From the NCBI GenBank assembly GCA_003116875.1, contig BCKT01000005.1, forward strand, positions 1,178,001-1,242,000: a stretch of 64,000 bases of DNA, read 5' to 3'. The notes under the pieces are model-generated. The model was not told the DNA's origin, did no database searches, and saw nothing but the letters and a program-made list of their open reading frames with translations. How positions within the stretch are numbered: the first letter of the stretch is position 1; every line of letters starts with the position of its first letter. Of the stretch, positions 1-10,939 are shown piece after piece. The translations under genes were made by a program, and so were the position numbers. This DNA is from Takashimella koratensis. Lineage: Eukaryota; Basidiomycota; Tremellomycetes; Trichosporonales; Tetragoniomycetaceae.

Positions 1-399
1 CTCAATCTCCGACAAGACATCTTCTATATCGTGTCCAGCTTGTAACCGCCTAGCGAGAGCTCTCGTATCGTTCCCTCCATCTTTGTCCACGTCCAGTCCA
101 CTAAACGCCTGCCCATTCCATCCCAGCACACCACGCGTCGTTACTATAGGCTGCGGAGTCAATGCCCCTCTCAGACCGAGGACGCTGACGGACAGAGTTA
201 GGCAGAGGTACCCCGCTGGAACAGGGATGATGCGTGAATAGACACCCGAGGCATCAGGACCTCGACGTGCGGACGTCGCTCGGAGCGAGTCTAGAATCGA
301 GGGGTCGGTGTCATGGGGAAGAGTGGGAGATAGGGCCGAGTCGGTGCCGAGGTCTTGTAAAGAGTGTAGCAGACTGATGGATAAGGTGAGGCCGCACAT
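1..399 (-). CDS. ASNSD1: ASNSD1-like asparagine synthetase domain protein, N-terminal part
   Basis: The reading frame is open from ATG at 399 to the window edge (133 codons), so the 3' part is missing. The protein starts MCGL, giving the Cys2 nucleophile of class II glutamine amidotransferases once Met is removed. It then shows RRGPDASG, LRGALTPQP, a WNGQAFSG block and NDTRAL. The LRGxLTxQP and WNGxxFSG blocks are typical of ASNSD1, the asparagine-synthetase-domain protein that pairs a glutaminase domain with an AsnB-like domain, rather than of true asparagine synthetase. Its substrate in fungi is unsettled. The start is fixed by the need for Cys at position 2. Upstream sequence on the same strand carries a short ORF in another frame (862-710). 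Identification rests on these motifs, since the synthetase half is outside the window. Confidence 0.8.
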   Translation of the reverse strand, partial: MCGLTLSISLLHSLQDLGTDSALSPTLPHDTDPSILDSLRATSARRGPDASGVYSRIIPVPAGYLCLTLSVSVLGLRGALTPQPIVTTRGVLGWNGQAFSGLDVDKDGGNDTRALARRLQAGHDIEDVLSEIE

Positions 400-709
400 G
401 CAAGTGTGCTCGAGAGGGTTGAAGCAGAAAACAGCGAGTGCATCAGAAATCTGAAATCAGATGTTGCAGAGCCAGGGAGGGATATACGGATGTAGGCTGA
501 AGAGTTGTCCCCGTCCAGTAGATTCAGATGGTGCAACTATGCAGTGTCGGCAGGTACCATCTTCAGCCGCGGGTACGCTTCAGCATACATATGAATGTGT
601 ATAATCCATCATATGTGCAACTCACATCGCAGTCAGCTGAGAGGTCGGTTTGATCCTTCAAAGGCCATGCACCCTTCACACTTCGGTAAGGTGTTAGCAG
701 TTGTGGACG

Positions 710-862
710 TCATGTCATTGGCGTCGGCATTACCATTGGCAGTCGTAATAGTACCATAGTCTCTGTACCCTGGGCTGTATTGGATTCCGTCGAGGTTGTT
801 GAAGCCATGGCTGCCTCGTTGAGTGGATCAGTGACAACCTCAGACGGAACCTCAGACGGCAT
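710..862 (-). other. Short ORF upstream of the ASNSD1-like gene (possible uORF)
   Basis: A 50-codon ORF opens with ATG at 862 and stops at 710. It begins MPSEVPSEVVTDP and is rich in Ser, Thr and Glu. It lies upstream of the ASNSD1-like start on the same strand, in a different frame, with GT and CTAAC...AG-like signals between the two. It could be a uORF in the leader, a first exon of a small separate gene, or chance. A second open frame crosses the same bases, so coding is not proven. Confidence 0.25.
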
Positions 863-2377
863 GATGATTGCTCAAGTGGTCAGTTGTCCAAGCTTTCTGC
901 CTTGGTAGCAGTCCACTGTTGTATTTGAATCGACCATCGCAGACTCAAATACGCTATGACGTGACGGCTTGGAATGAGATTGAAATGAGATTCTGCTTGC
1001 TCAATACCTAGCGTGAGTTGTATTGATTGACTGCCGCTGTGTTTCAGATTATGATACGCGATAGCCTGAAAGGCGAATGACCATGAGATTGGACATGAAC
1101 TTGGAGCGTACGCGATCGAGGATGGGCCAGTGGAGAAGACGCGACGGACTGAATGGGCGCGGAAGATGAGATTACATTACATTTCATGCCGAGACGACAG
1201 AGACGGTGAGCAGGCTGCAGCACAAGGCGATGACAGCATGGGCGTTGGGATTAGGGGACAGGAGGATTGCCCGATTGAGTAGTTTGTGACCGGCAAAGGG
1301 GGAGGGATTAGGAAGAGGGACAAGGAACTGTAATCCCCCCGGGTGAACGGGGGTTTAGAGGATTAGGAAACGGGCAAAAGGGGATTATGTAATCACCACC
1401 AAGAGAAAGCAATCAGGCGAAAATCAAGAAAATCAGTCACGACGCGTCGGTGGACTTGGACTTGCCGCTTTGGGCAGAAATCTCTCCCCCCCCCCCCGCG
1501 TCTGCTTTTTCTGCTCTCTTTGCACCTGGATGTGTCCCTCCCTACTCCTGGACGGTACGGTACCACCAGCCAGCGCCTCCTCTTGGCTCGTTTGACCACT
1601 CCCTCACTCCTCCCACTCCCCACTCCCACTCTGCCACCCTCGATCGTCCGTCTCATCCTCTTCTCATTCTCCAATCCTTGTCCATTCTCTCATCTCTTCA
1701 TCCTCCATCGTCGTCGCTCACCCCCTCCTCGACACCATATCCACAATCCATCGACCGCCCCACGCCCTGTAGCAAGCCTCGCGTCGCTCACTCACCGGCC
1801 TCGCTCATTTTCACCCCTTTTCCCCCTCTCCCTTTTTTTTTCGTCCCATCCAACGCGACGACCATCGCCAGCCAAGATTGAAAGTCTTCAGATTCGACGC
1901 GTCCATTCAACCATTCCTCATTCCTGAATCCATCACGACTCGACTCTCACGCTCTGCATACCCGTCTCGACCATCGCCTTTCCGTCTCTGCATCACCTCT
2001 CTCTCTCTCTTTCTCTTCTCGTCCAGTTCTCATCTCGACGCGCCCAATATTCCAATAACTGGACAATCGACATAAAAGCGCGTTCACAACGTTTCTCAAC
2101 CACTTTCCCAATCTTCAGCCCGCACTGCGCACACTGCTGCTGCGACTGGCTCGCTCGGCAGCGTCTACAACCGACTGCGAAGAGGCTCGAGTACGTCCTC
2201 ATCCCATTCCCCCTCGACCAGTTGCAGTCCATATTCCCGCCACCCGACGCGTCCTGAAAATCAAAAAATCCTTCACCCCCCACTAACCACCCACTAGTCA
2301 ATCTTTGATCCTGTACTGGTCAACGCACAGTCGATACCGACCGACGCCATCTCACGGGCACTTCGCTCTAACGTGAT
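863..2377. other. Intergenic region and pyrimidine-rich leader of the forkhead gene
   Basis: No gene is supported here. From about 1480 to 2300 the + strand is strongly C/T-rich, including a run of about 13 C near 1486-1498 and a short TCTC repeat near 1998-2013. This fits a long 5' leader or promoter for the forkhead gene. The overlapping open frames on both strands are low-complexity consequences of that composition. Confidence 0.5.
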
Positions 2378-5286
2378 ATGGGTGGAGAGCGGTGAGTCTG
2401 AGACGGTCACTGTTCCCCGACAACTACTGACATGTGTCCCACCAGAATGACTCGCGGGCCGACTTTCTCGCCTCCTACCAACTTGCCTGTTCACAAATCC
2501 ATCTCAGCTCAATACTACACCCACCAACCTCACGGAAACGCAGCCATGTCGATCCTCGCCACCCCATCTCCTTACGGCGAAGAGATGTGCGGACCTTCCC
2601 CATTCTTGCCCGACAACGTCTCTCCATCTCTTCACGCCGCTGGCCTTCCTCCAGGCTTCGACATGCACGGTCACCTCGTCACCCCTCCCGAGGTTCTCAT
2701 GCACAACCAAGTCATTCTCTCCCCGACCGACCAGATGGTTCACGCCCAGATGCATGGCCAGCACATGGTGCACCGAATGCACAACATGTCGATGATGCCG
2801 CCTCAACATCAAGACGCGTTCCAACCTTTCGGTCGTCCACACTCGCAACAAGGTCCTCGGCCAAACGTTCAACGTATGGGATCAAACCCGCACCAACGCG
2901 TTCACGCACTCCAGCGACCCCAAAGTCATCCCTCATCTCGACCTGGAACTCCTCAATACGTCGGGGACGTGTTCGACCCAGCCCCACAGAACAGACCAAT
3001 CGGTATGGACATGAACGGTCAACCAGGACCTATCATGGCGTTTGACTTTGCAATGCACGACGTAAGTCTGGTCGCCTACACATTTGCTTACTATCCTAGC
3101 CCTCGTACGGTCAAGGCATCTCACCGATCCGTGCACTTGGCCCAGCACCTGTTGCGTCCCACCGATTCTCCCCTCCTCACCCTGCCGACCCCAACCGTAC
3201 TCCGACTCAGACCCATATGACCTTTCCTCAACACGCAATGTCGTCTGCATCATCCGCTGCGACGACAGTGACCGCGTCCACCGGTATGGACAGCTCAAGT
3301 ACGATCGGTTCCGTCGACCGTCCCTCGATGCGGAGAGGCGACCTCGAGACAAGCGATGAGGAGAGCGATTCGCCAACGAAACCGCTGGGCCATGCCCGGC
3401 CACCCATGACGCGAATGCCACTGGAACGTCCTCCGATGGTCGAGATGCCTGTCCGCAACGCTCTGCCACCGAAGAAGACGCTGTCAATGCCCATTCCACC
3501 TCGCCCCGCGCGCCCGTTACCTGTCAAACCCCTCCCTGCAGGCGGTGCTGGGCGAACTAGTGCGAAATTCGCCAAAGTGGCAGAAGACCCTGGCGTTGAG
3601 GGTGTGCCCCCAGGACCTCGACCCACCGACCGACCCGGCCCCTCGTTTGCGTGCATCATCGGCCAGGCCATCTTGAGAAGCTCAGCTGGCGGTCTCTCTC
3701 TTGAACACATCTACCGATACGTCGAGACCGCATACCCATTCTTCAAATCGGGCGATGGAGCATGGCGCAACTCGGTTCGCCACAACTTGTCAATTCACAA
3801 AATGTTTGAAACCATTCCTCGTACTGAAAAGTTCCCACCGGGTAAAGGAGGAATTTGGATCATTCACGAGGACGAGAAATGCCACTGGCCCGAGGACGAC
3901 AAGTTTATCAAAAACTTCCCGTCGTCACACCCACACCACGGGGTTTGTCGACAGACTTTGCACGAGCGCGCCAAGGAGCAGGAGGCACGAGACAAGGCGG
4001 CGAGGGAGGGGAAAGCATACGTTCCTAAGAAGGGCAAGAAGGGACGGAAAAACCCATCCAAGGATGACGACGACAATGATTCGGCAACGGAAATGGGCCG
4101 GACGTCCTCGATGGACGGGATTGCGCTTCAGCGAACTGCCTCGACGCAGTCAATGACCGCATCTCAGTCGATGCCGCCTCCGTCAATGACGATCCAACAT
4201 CCTTCGTTGACGGCGTTTGCATCGAGTTCAGCTCTGCCTTCGTCGCCGCCGCGGATCTCGTCGCTTCCCGAGGACGCTGCATTCGACTTTGACGACGATG
4301 GCGATTTTGTTCCGATCGACGGCAACTCGGAGGGAGTGTCGTTATCACTCGCACCTGCGCTCGAGCCCGAGTCGACCCCCCATGCCCAGGCCGATGCTCT
4401 TGCGCAGGCAGGTGCAATGGCACCACCTCGCTTTGACCGGAGAGAGAAGAAACCGCGCGATAGCTTGGATGATGATGAGAATGTCTTCTCTGTTGGGCCA
4501 AAACGTGTCAGGATGGCGGAACCCTCACCTCTGTCACCCGTTGAGCCTCAACCACAACCGAGCGATTCGTACCAGGCCGACGACGACATGTACATCACCC
4601 CAGCACGAGAACGGACAGCGCCGACATTCTCGACTGCCAGCGCACACGGGTCGTTGTCGTCGAGTGCTTTCAAGACGCCTGCGCTTGTCCAGACTTCCTC
4701 TTCTCCCGGCTCGTCGCCCATGCCGCCCACGGTCGGACGAGGGACAGCACACCACCCATCGTCTCTGCAACAAGCATGGACGCACGACGACATGGTGCAG
4801 AGCGTGCAACCATCAGCTTCCTCACCCGCTGGCCTTGACGCTGCGTTCGACTTCAAGCCTCGGGCCTCGAAATCGAAGAACCACATGAAGCGGGACGAAG
4901 ACCTAGGCGGCCTCATCCACGGTCACCCACCATCACCATCTCACCACGCGACGAGTGTGCGTGTCCCACCTAAAACTCCAGTCACACGATCCTCTGCAGC
5001 GGCGGAACGGACGACACCTCGATTAGGTATGCGAACACCGGGCCTGACCACCAAGACCCCACTAGTCTACGGGTCCCCCGCCGTGGCACCACCCTCTACC
5101 TCCGCACACCTCTCGACACCATTATGGGAGATGGGTAATATCCTCGAACGTATGAAACAGGCCAACCCACCCGAATCTCCACTCCGAACACCTCGATCAC
5201 CAGTCCCTTCAACCAGCCCAACACGATACTCCATCTTACTCGATTCAGGAGCGTCCCCAAAACATCGTCGCGATTTCAGTCTCTAG
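2378..5286 (+). CDS. Forkhead (winged-helix) transcription factor
   Basis: Three exons are proposed: 2378-2391, 2446-3061 and 3100-5286. They join in frame to 938 residues. Introns are 54 and 38 nt with CTGAC-type or TTAC branch sites. The forkhead DNA-binding domain lies at about residues 389-490, with GGLSLEHIYRYVETAYPFF, WRNSVRHNLSIHKMF (recognition helix 3) and the wing KGGIWIIHEDE. The remainder is disordered: a His/Met-rich N-terminal region (about 60-130), Pro/Arg-rich segments, a Lys-rich stretch just after the domain, and Ser/Thr-Pro sites that could be kinase targets. No FHA domain is visible, unlike ascomycete Fkh1/Fkh2. The small first exon is chosen because an ATG and a good GTGAGT donor join in frame to MTRGPT. 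If it is wrong, the start is the ATG at 2447. The target genes are unknown. Confidence 0.88.
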
Positions 5287-5862
5287 CCTCGAGCCCTTAG
5301 CCTCCAGTCTCTGATTGTTACCGGGTTTGCCATATTTCCACATTCTACAATTTTCTCAGTGTGATCCATCTCTTCACGTGTCTCAATCATCTCCATCCGG
5401 TTTTCCGTCTTCCCCCCTTCTTCCCCTCTCAGTTCGTCACTCTCGTATATTCGTATATACCCTGCCCTATCTCTTTTCTGTGTTTATTTCGACTGGGTAG
5501 AGATTTGTAGCCTCCTCTTTTGAAGGATTCGCGTTTGGATGTTGTAGTTGAACCACCCTTTTTCTCTTTTCTTCATATTCTCTTTCCCCTTTCATGCTTC
5601 TATAACTTGACCCGATTCTGGTTCCCCCTTTCGTTACGTATCCGCTCTCTATACGACCCTGTGATATCTCACGTTTGGTACCATCATGCATCTGACTATA
5701 TACACAACATTGCGCGGTAGTCCTAGAGGGATTCACTTCACTATACAACAGCTTTAGACCTTGTCTAATAAAACACAGCGGTTCGTAGATTGAGCATTGG
5801 TCATACTTATCGTGGGCGATGGGCTGAGTCGTTTGGTCAGTTCTAAACGACACTGTCGGTGA
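5287..5862. other. Convergent 3' region between the forkhead and LIG4 genes
   Basis: Both flanking genes end here (stops at 5286 and 5863), so this is shared 3' UTR and terminator sequence. It is T/C-rich on the + strand. No coding signal is supported. Confidence 0.5.
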
Positions 5863-8800
5863 TCATCGTCGCCACTCACCATCTTCATTAACCAGCGTCT
5901 CCTCTTCTACACACTCTTCCACCCAAGAAGGTAACACAATATGTTTCCGTTTCGGCCTGTTTCGCATCAATCAGTAAAGGTTCCTCATCATCGAAAAGCT
6001 AATAGACTGCCAAAACAGTAGAGCGGCACAGCTTACTTACTTTGCAGTCCGTCTTGAAAGCTCAGCGTATCGACCAGAATCATCATCGTCAATGACTATA
6101 TGAGTAATCTTTGGATCGTCTGGATCATCCACGATCCTTCCTCCATTCTCACGCAACATTGTCTCCGTTTGACTCAACCTGCACGACAAAGTCATTAATA
6201 TCATCCAGGCCTCAGAAATCTGTCAATGCTGACCTCTGAGTCGTCGCCTTGGAAGGTTCCGAGGGCTGTAACGAGTTCCTCTCGGCGTTCTCGGCCGTGT
6301 CGATGTAGAACACGAGATGGTAGAAGATCTACAAAAATTGTTGGTATACACCCAGGCAATGAACAGAACACTCACTTTATCTTCGTCATATGCCATAGCG
6401 GAAGAGTCCTCGCCCATCGGTTGGTACTATGGAAACATGTCAGTACACACCTCAAGGTAGAGAGAGAGTTACGCCACGCACTCCCTCTGGCTGCTTATCG
6501 ACCCCGTGGACGGGCAAGAGACGCGTATCGACCTCGGGCGTCGAATCGTGGCTATCCTCCCCTTCTTCCTCCTCCTCATCATCTACACCATCCTGGTCCG
6601 ACCGCTGCGATTCGTCCCCAGTATCTGGGTCGTCCTCTTCCCACCGAGATGAAGAATCTTGGCTCGGCGGTTCTCGTATCCCCGCGACACCCCATTCTTT
6701 CTCCGCTTTCAATTGAGCTTCAGATTTCGGGCGTGGGGACATGTCACCTCCTTGTTTGGCCTTCTTCGCTGGTCGTTCCTCTTCATTCTCCTCCTCTTCC
6801 TCTTCCTCCTCCATCCCCTCTTCCTCCTCACTATCAGCGCCAAAGTTGCGATCACCGGTCCGAACGTCGTACTCTTCAAGCGTCTTTTCGTAATCCGGAT
6901 CGGCCTTGGCTGCCTCCGAGGCATATACCAAGAAGCTGGCTGTCAGAACTCATATCCCAGATGATCATGCTCACATCTGCAGGAGCGGGAGAGGCCTTTG
7001 TCTCTCGATCGAAGCGAAGATCCATTCTGGCTTTACCACGCTGTTTCCTTGCCTTATCTGAGCCTTGACCCTGGGTGCTACAAGGTCAGCCATACCCTAG
7101 CATCCTCGCGTACTCTTGTCGTCCGACGAAATGACGACCGCCGAACCGTCACTCAGCTGCGCCTGTGTAAAATCTCCACCATGTTTATGCACCAGAGCTT
7201 CTAGCTCAGCCTTGGTATGGCCCGGGCTGTCTTTGGGGATATCTAACCATTAGCTTCCCACCATACTTGGCTCGACTCACAGAACGTCATGGCCTTGAAT
7301 ATTGTATCCTCCGCCAACTGACCGTCAAGCTTTTGCCCGCGGGTGCTATTAAGAATCTCGACTTTTCTCTTGCCAGGGCCTTTGCGTTTCTTGACTCGAC
7401 GACTGTGGCTTGTAAATCAGCTCAACGTCTGCCGTGCAGGTTGTGTGTCGCTTAGATACGCGCAACTTACGTTCCATTGGGGTCATCTGCGTAGCGCCTG
7501 CTGGGTCGATGAAGCAATTGCAAGAATTCTTCGAGACTCAACTGAGATATATCAGCGCACGCCTTCGACCATAAGAGGATGCTGGCTTACACTACTCCAC
7601 ATGTCACGCTCCTGACGATCCTCGCTTGGCGCATGGTCCCGACTGCCCCGATCCCAATAGATGTACCTGCACCTGGGGAACCGCAGCGTATATCCTGCAC
7701 CATAGTTTCCGACTAGCCGATCAGCTGTTTCCCTACTCTCGAGACGAACCTGCGCGGACGATCTCTGAAGCTTTCACCTCGATGACAAATGAGCTGGCAT
7801 AATCAGCATATAGAAAACACCCGCTTGTAACCCACTTTCTTGGATTGATGTATACGTCCGCTGTGGCCGGGGTCAATTGTACACATGACTCAAGACTTAC
7901 GTTTGTCGTCCATACCAGTGACGCCTAGCTCCAGCCATGAGGGAGGATTGTTCCGGTCGAACGGCTTCCAGTGTTCTTTGTGCTTGTTCCTGTGAAAAGG
8001 GTCAGTCTCTGAACATCTACTGATCGTCATGACTCACAAGATCCACTCATAATCCTCGTAACTCATGCCTGAACCAACACTTGCAAAGGTTGCGAACCTG
8101 AGGAGGAGCTTAGCCCAACTTGGTCGCTTGTAGACAAGACTCACTTGGGGACCTCTCCTGACCCATCGTCGTCATGCTGAACTCGAAGGCCGCAGAGCAA
8201 GCTTGAAATCTTGCCTGTCCTCCCGCCCTTACCCCACCAGCCACCTGAATTCGTGTCAGTTTTTCGTCCGCGATGATCAGGGAAAGCTTACCAAGGACCA
8301 AAAGCTCCAGATTCTGAAATTTATCAGTCTAGCGGTCATATCAGAGCAACATGACTCACCTCGCCCATCTGGTCCGAGTACCTGTTTTCGTCAGCCAGAA
8401 TTCCCTTTCAATACCTCGCACACGACCACTTACTCAGGCTTGACTTTGACCCAATCGGCACCTCGGGAGTTTGTCTCGTAGACGCTATCGATGTTCTTAA
8501 CGACCAGGCCCTCGCCTCTGAGCTGATCAGCTACAACAAATCACGCGGGATCAATCACCTGCTTTCCAAAATTTTCTCAAGCATGCCCAGGATATCCTTG
8601 CCTGAGTTCCCTCGCGCCTCCTGCGCAAACTCGAGGCGGCCTTGATAGTCTTCCAGGTTTTCAAACACAGAACCCGACTTGAGCAGGCGTTTACGCTCTG
8701 AGAGACGAATACCGGTCAAGCATCGGTCATTCAGATACAGGATATCAAAAATCTTGACTAGGAGATTCAAGGTCAGCATCGTACGCTCCTCTATGAAGAT

Positions 8801-10384
8801 TACGTACAGCAAGGTCTTGCGCCATTCTCGTCGGCTATTTTGTCTATGTCCATTAGCATTGAACCATCAGGATGTGTCTCACCTTTCGCAGCCGTCTTCA
8901 AAGTTCCGAAGGCAAGGTACTTTTCAAGAATAGGATCCCAGACAAGCATCTCTCCGTCGAGGATGACACTATGGGGCTTAGCCTTATCACGAATCAATGC
9001 TCACTTCCTGACACCCTTCCGGAACGCTCCAGCAATGAACTGCGTCAAACTGCCTTCCCCAGGATGCGAACCATATAGATAGGCTACCGATCAACTTTGA
9101 GCACAAGTCACAACTCACTGTAATCCTTTGATTTTCGAGAACAGTAAAACCATTCAGCGCCAGAATTTCGCATATGAAGTTGGATTCTCTCTCCGTCCAG
9201 CTTCTCTTCCATGATGAACTCTTTGGGAGCACCGACGAGTTTCGCGACTGCATCGTGGGATGAAGTGGGTGACCGGTAGCATAGTTGAGGAAGGAAGGAT
9301 CGGAAGAGCTCGATGTGGGTTTGCTGGATATTTAGCATCGGTAGACTGGTGGGATCTCACGTTCTTCTCTAGTCGGACCGATGGCTTGTACAGCGTCCAG
9401 CAGACTCGTTTTAGATCAGAGCACACGTTGAAGAGGTCTCCTGCGTCTGGGTGGAGACAACCAAACACTCCCTTCTCACGCAGAGATATTCTCAAGTCTG
9501 TTTGTCAGCTGTATGCGCAGGCTGCGAGCTCACCTTTGAGAATGATGCGAATGATCCATTCTTGCTCCACGGGAGTGCATTGCCTGTTGACCTTTCTCAA
9601 GATAGGAACATAATCTGACCTGAACAAGTCAGCTTATCTACTGCGGGAGAGAACTCTGAAGCTGCTCACTGTTTCAAACGACCTTTGGCCAACTCATCGA
9701 GCAACGAGTTGACCCCATCGATGGTGAGTGAGCCTTCCTCTACTGTGGAGCGAGACGAGATTTCATGAAAGCACACTCGGGCAAAATCACCGGAGTGGTC
9801 GTCTCCCTGATGCATGTTTAGCTTGGCCATTGAATGGAGGGCGTGAAGCCACTCACAGACCCCTCAACCGGTTGTTTCCACTTGATGAGCCGTTGGGCAG
9901 CGTCGCTGTGTTTGTCAAGGCCGAGGACTTCGATGTAGCACTTGGCCAACATGGCTTCTTTAAGATTGTACACTGGTCTTTCTCTGTCTCGCTTTGAGAC
10001 GGGTCAACTCATGCCCAGCAGACACCTCGAGCTCTGATCACATCAACTCACGTCGGGAAGCAGGAGCCTGATGAGAGGGTAGAGATCATTTCCAACCTTG
10101 ATTCTCCAGAGCGATATGAACCTTGACAAAGTGAACCTCTTCTTCCCTGAGTCTTCACTTCGCATACGATCCATGACTGAGCATAAGAGGCTGAACGCCG
10201 GGGTTGAGAAGCGGTTGATGCATTCAGGCGGGCGCTCGAGCGTGGTAGGCGGTGGGAGTTGGGGTGGTTCTGGCTGAGAGATTGGGATGCGAGCCAAGTC
10301 CGGGTCGTCGTCGTCTGGATCCTGCTGAGAGGGAACGTCAGGCGGTCTGACTCTGTGGCCGTGGTGGTACTTGGGCTGAGGCAT
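5863..10384 (-). CDS. LIG4: DNA ligase IV (non-homologous end joining)
   Basis: ATP-dependent DNA ligase IV seals double-strand breaks in the nucleus with an XRCC4/Lif1 partner. The gene has roughly fifteen exons with short introns. It starts at MPQPKYHHGH (10384) and ends at the frame finishing GEWRR with a stop at 5863. Visible ligase motifs in order are: motif I EEKLDGERIQ (adenylated Lys, near 9195); motif III LDGEMLVWDP (near 8950); motif IIIa FDILYLNDRCLTG; motif IV EGLVVKN; and motif V VIEVKASEIVRA (near 7780). After the catalytic core come a first BRCT-like unit (HGGDFTQAQLSDGS near 7180), a long acidic linker (6452-6931), and a second BRCT unit ending HIVLPSWVEECVEEE. The BRCT-linker-BRCT tail separates it from ligases I and III. 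Exon borders were checked only at the two ends and around the BRCT units. Confidence 0.92.
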
Positions 10385-10714
10385 GGTGGGTGGTGAGGTA
10401 GGATGAGGAAAAGATGTTGAGATGATGGACGCCGCTGGACATGAGCATCCACCAGGTGATGTCAACTGTTGATTGGACGGAGTTGTCCCGGATCTCCGTT
10501 TATGAACTCGGACCACGTGACGCTGATGGGACATTGCAGCGAGTTTCAAAGGATGGGCTGGGGGACCCCTCATTCAACTTCAACTTTCGGGGACATGACG
10601 ACGGGCAGGATGCAGGATGGCGGTTGGTTCAACGGGGTCTCTCATTCATTCCTGCCCACTGACACTGCCTCGGGCTGCCAGATCAGGCAACTGGGACACG
10701 GATGAGCACCTAGA

Positions 10715-10739
10715 GGGGACAGGGGACAGGGGACAGGGG
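10715..10739 (+). repeat. GGGGACA tandem repeat with G-quadruplex pattern
   Basis: Four runs of GGGG are separated by ACA three times over, giving a perfect intramolecular G-quadruplex pattern on the + strand. It lies in the 555-bp divergent intergenic region between LIG4 (starts 10384, -) and the membrane-protein gene (starts 10940, +), about 200 bp upstream of the latter. Folding is inferred from the pattern only. Confidence 0.75.
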
Positions 10740-10939
10740 TCGGGCGCAAGTGACACCCATCCCGGGCAGACTCACCGACGAGGGAGAAACTCGTCCCCCA
10801 GCTGTGTGCACAAACACTCTCACACTCTTTTTCTCCGTCACTGATCTCGTTCAACACCATCCTCGTCGTTTCATCCAGTCTTGTCAAACTCATCATTGCC
10901 ATTCTCATAGTCCCCAGCCACTATTCATGCCTGCAGGCT

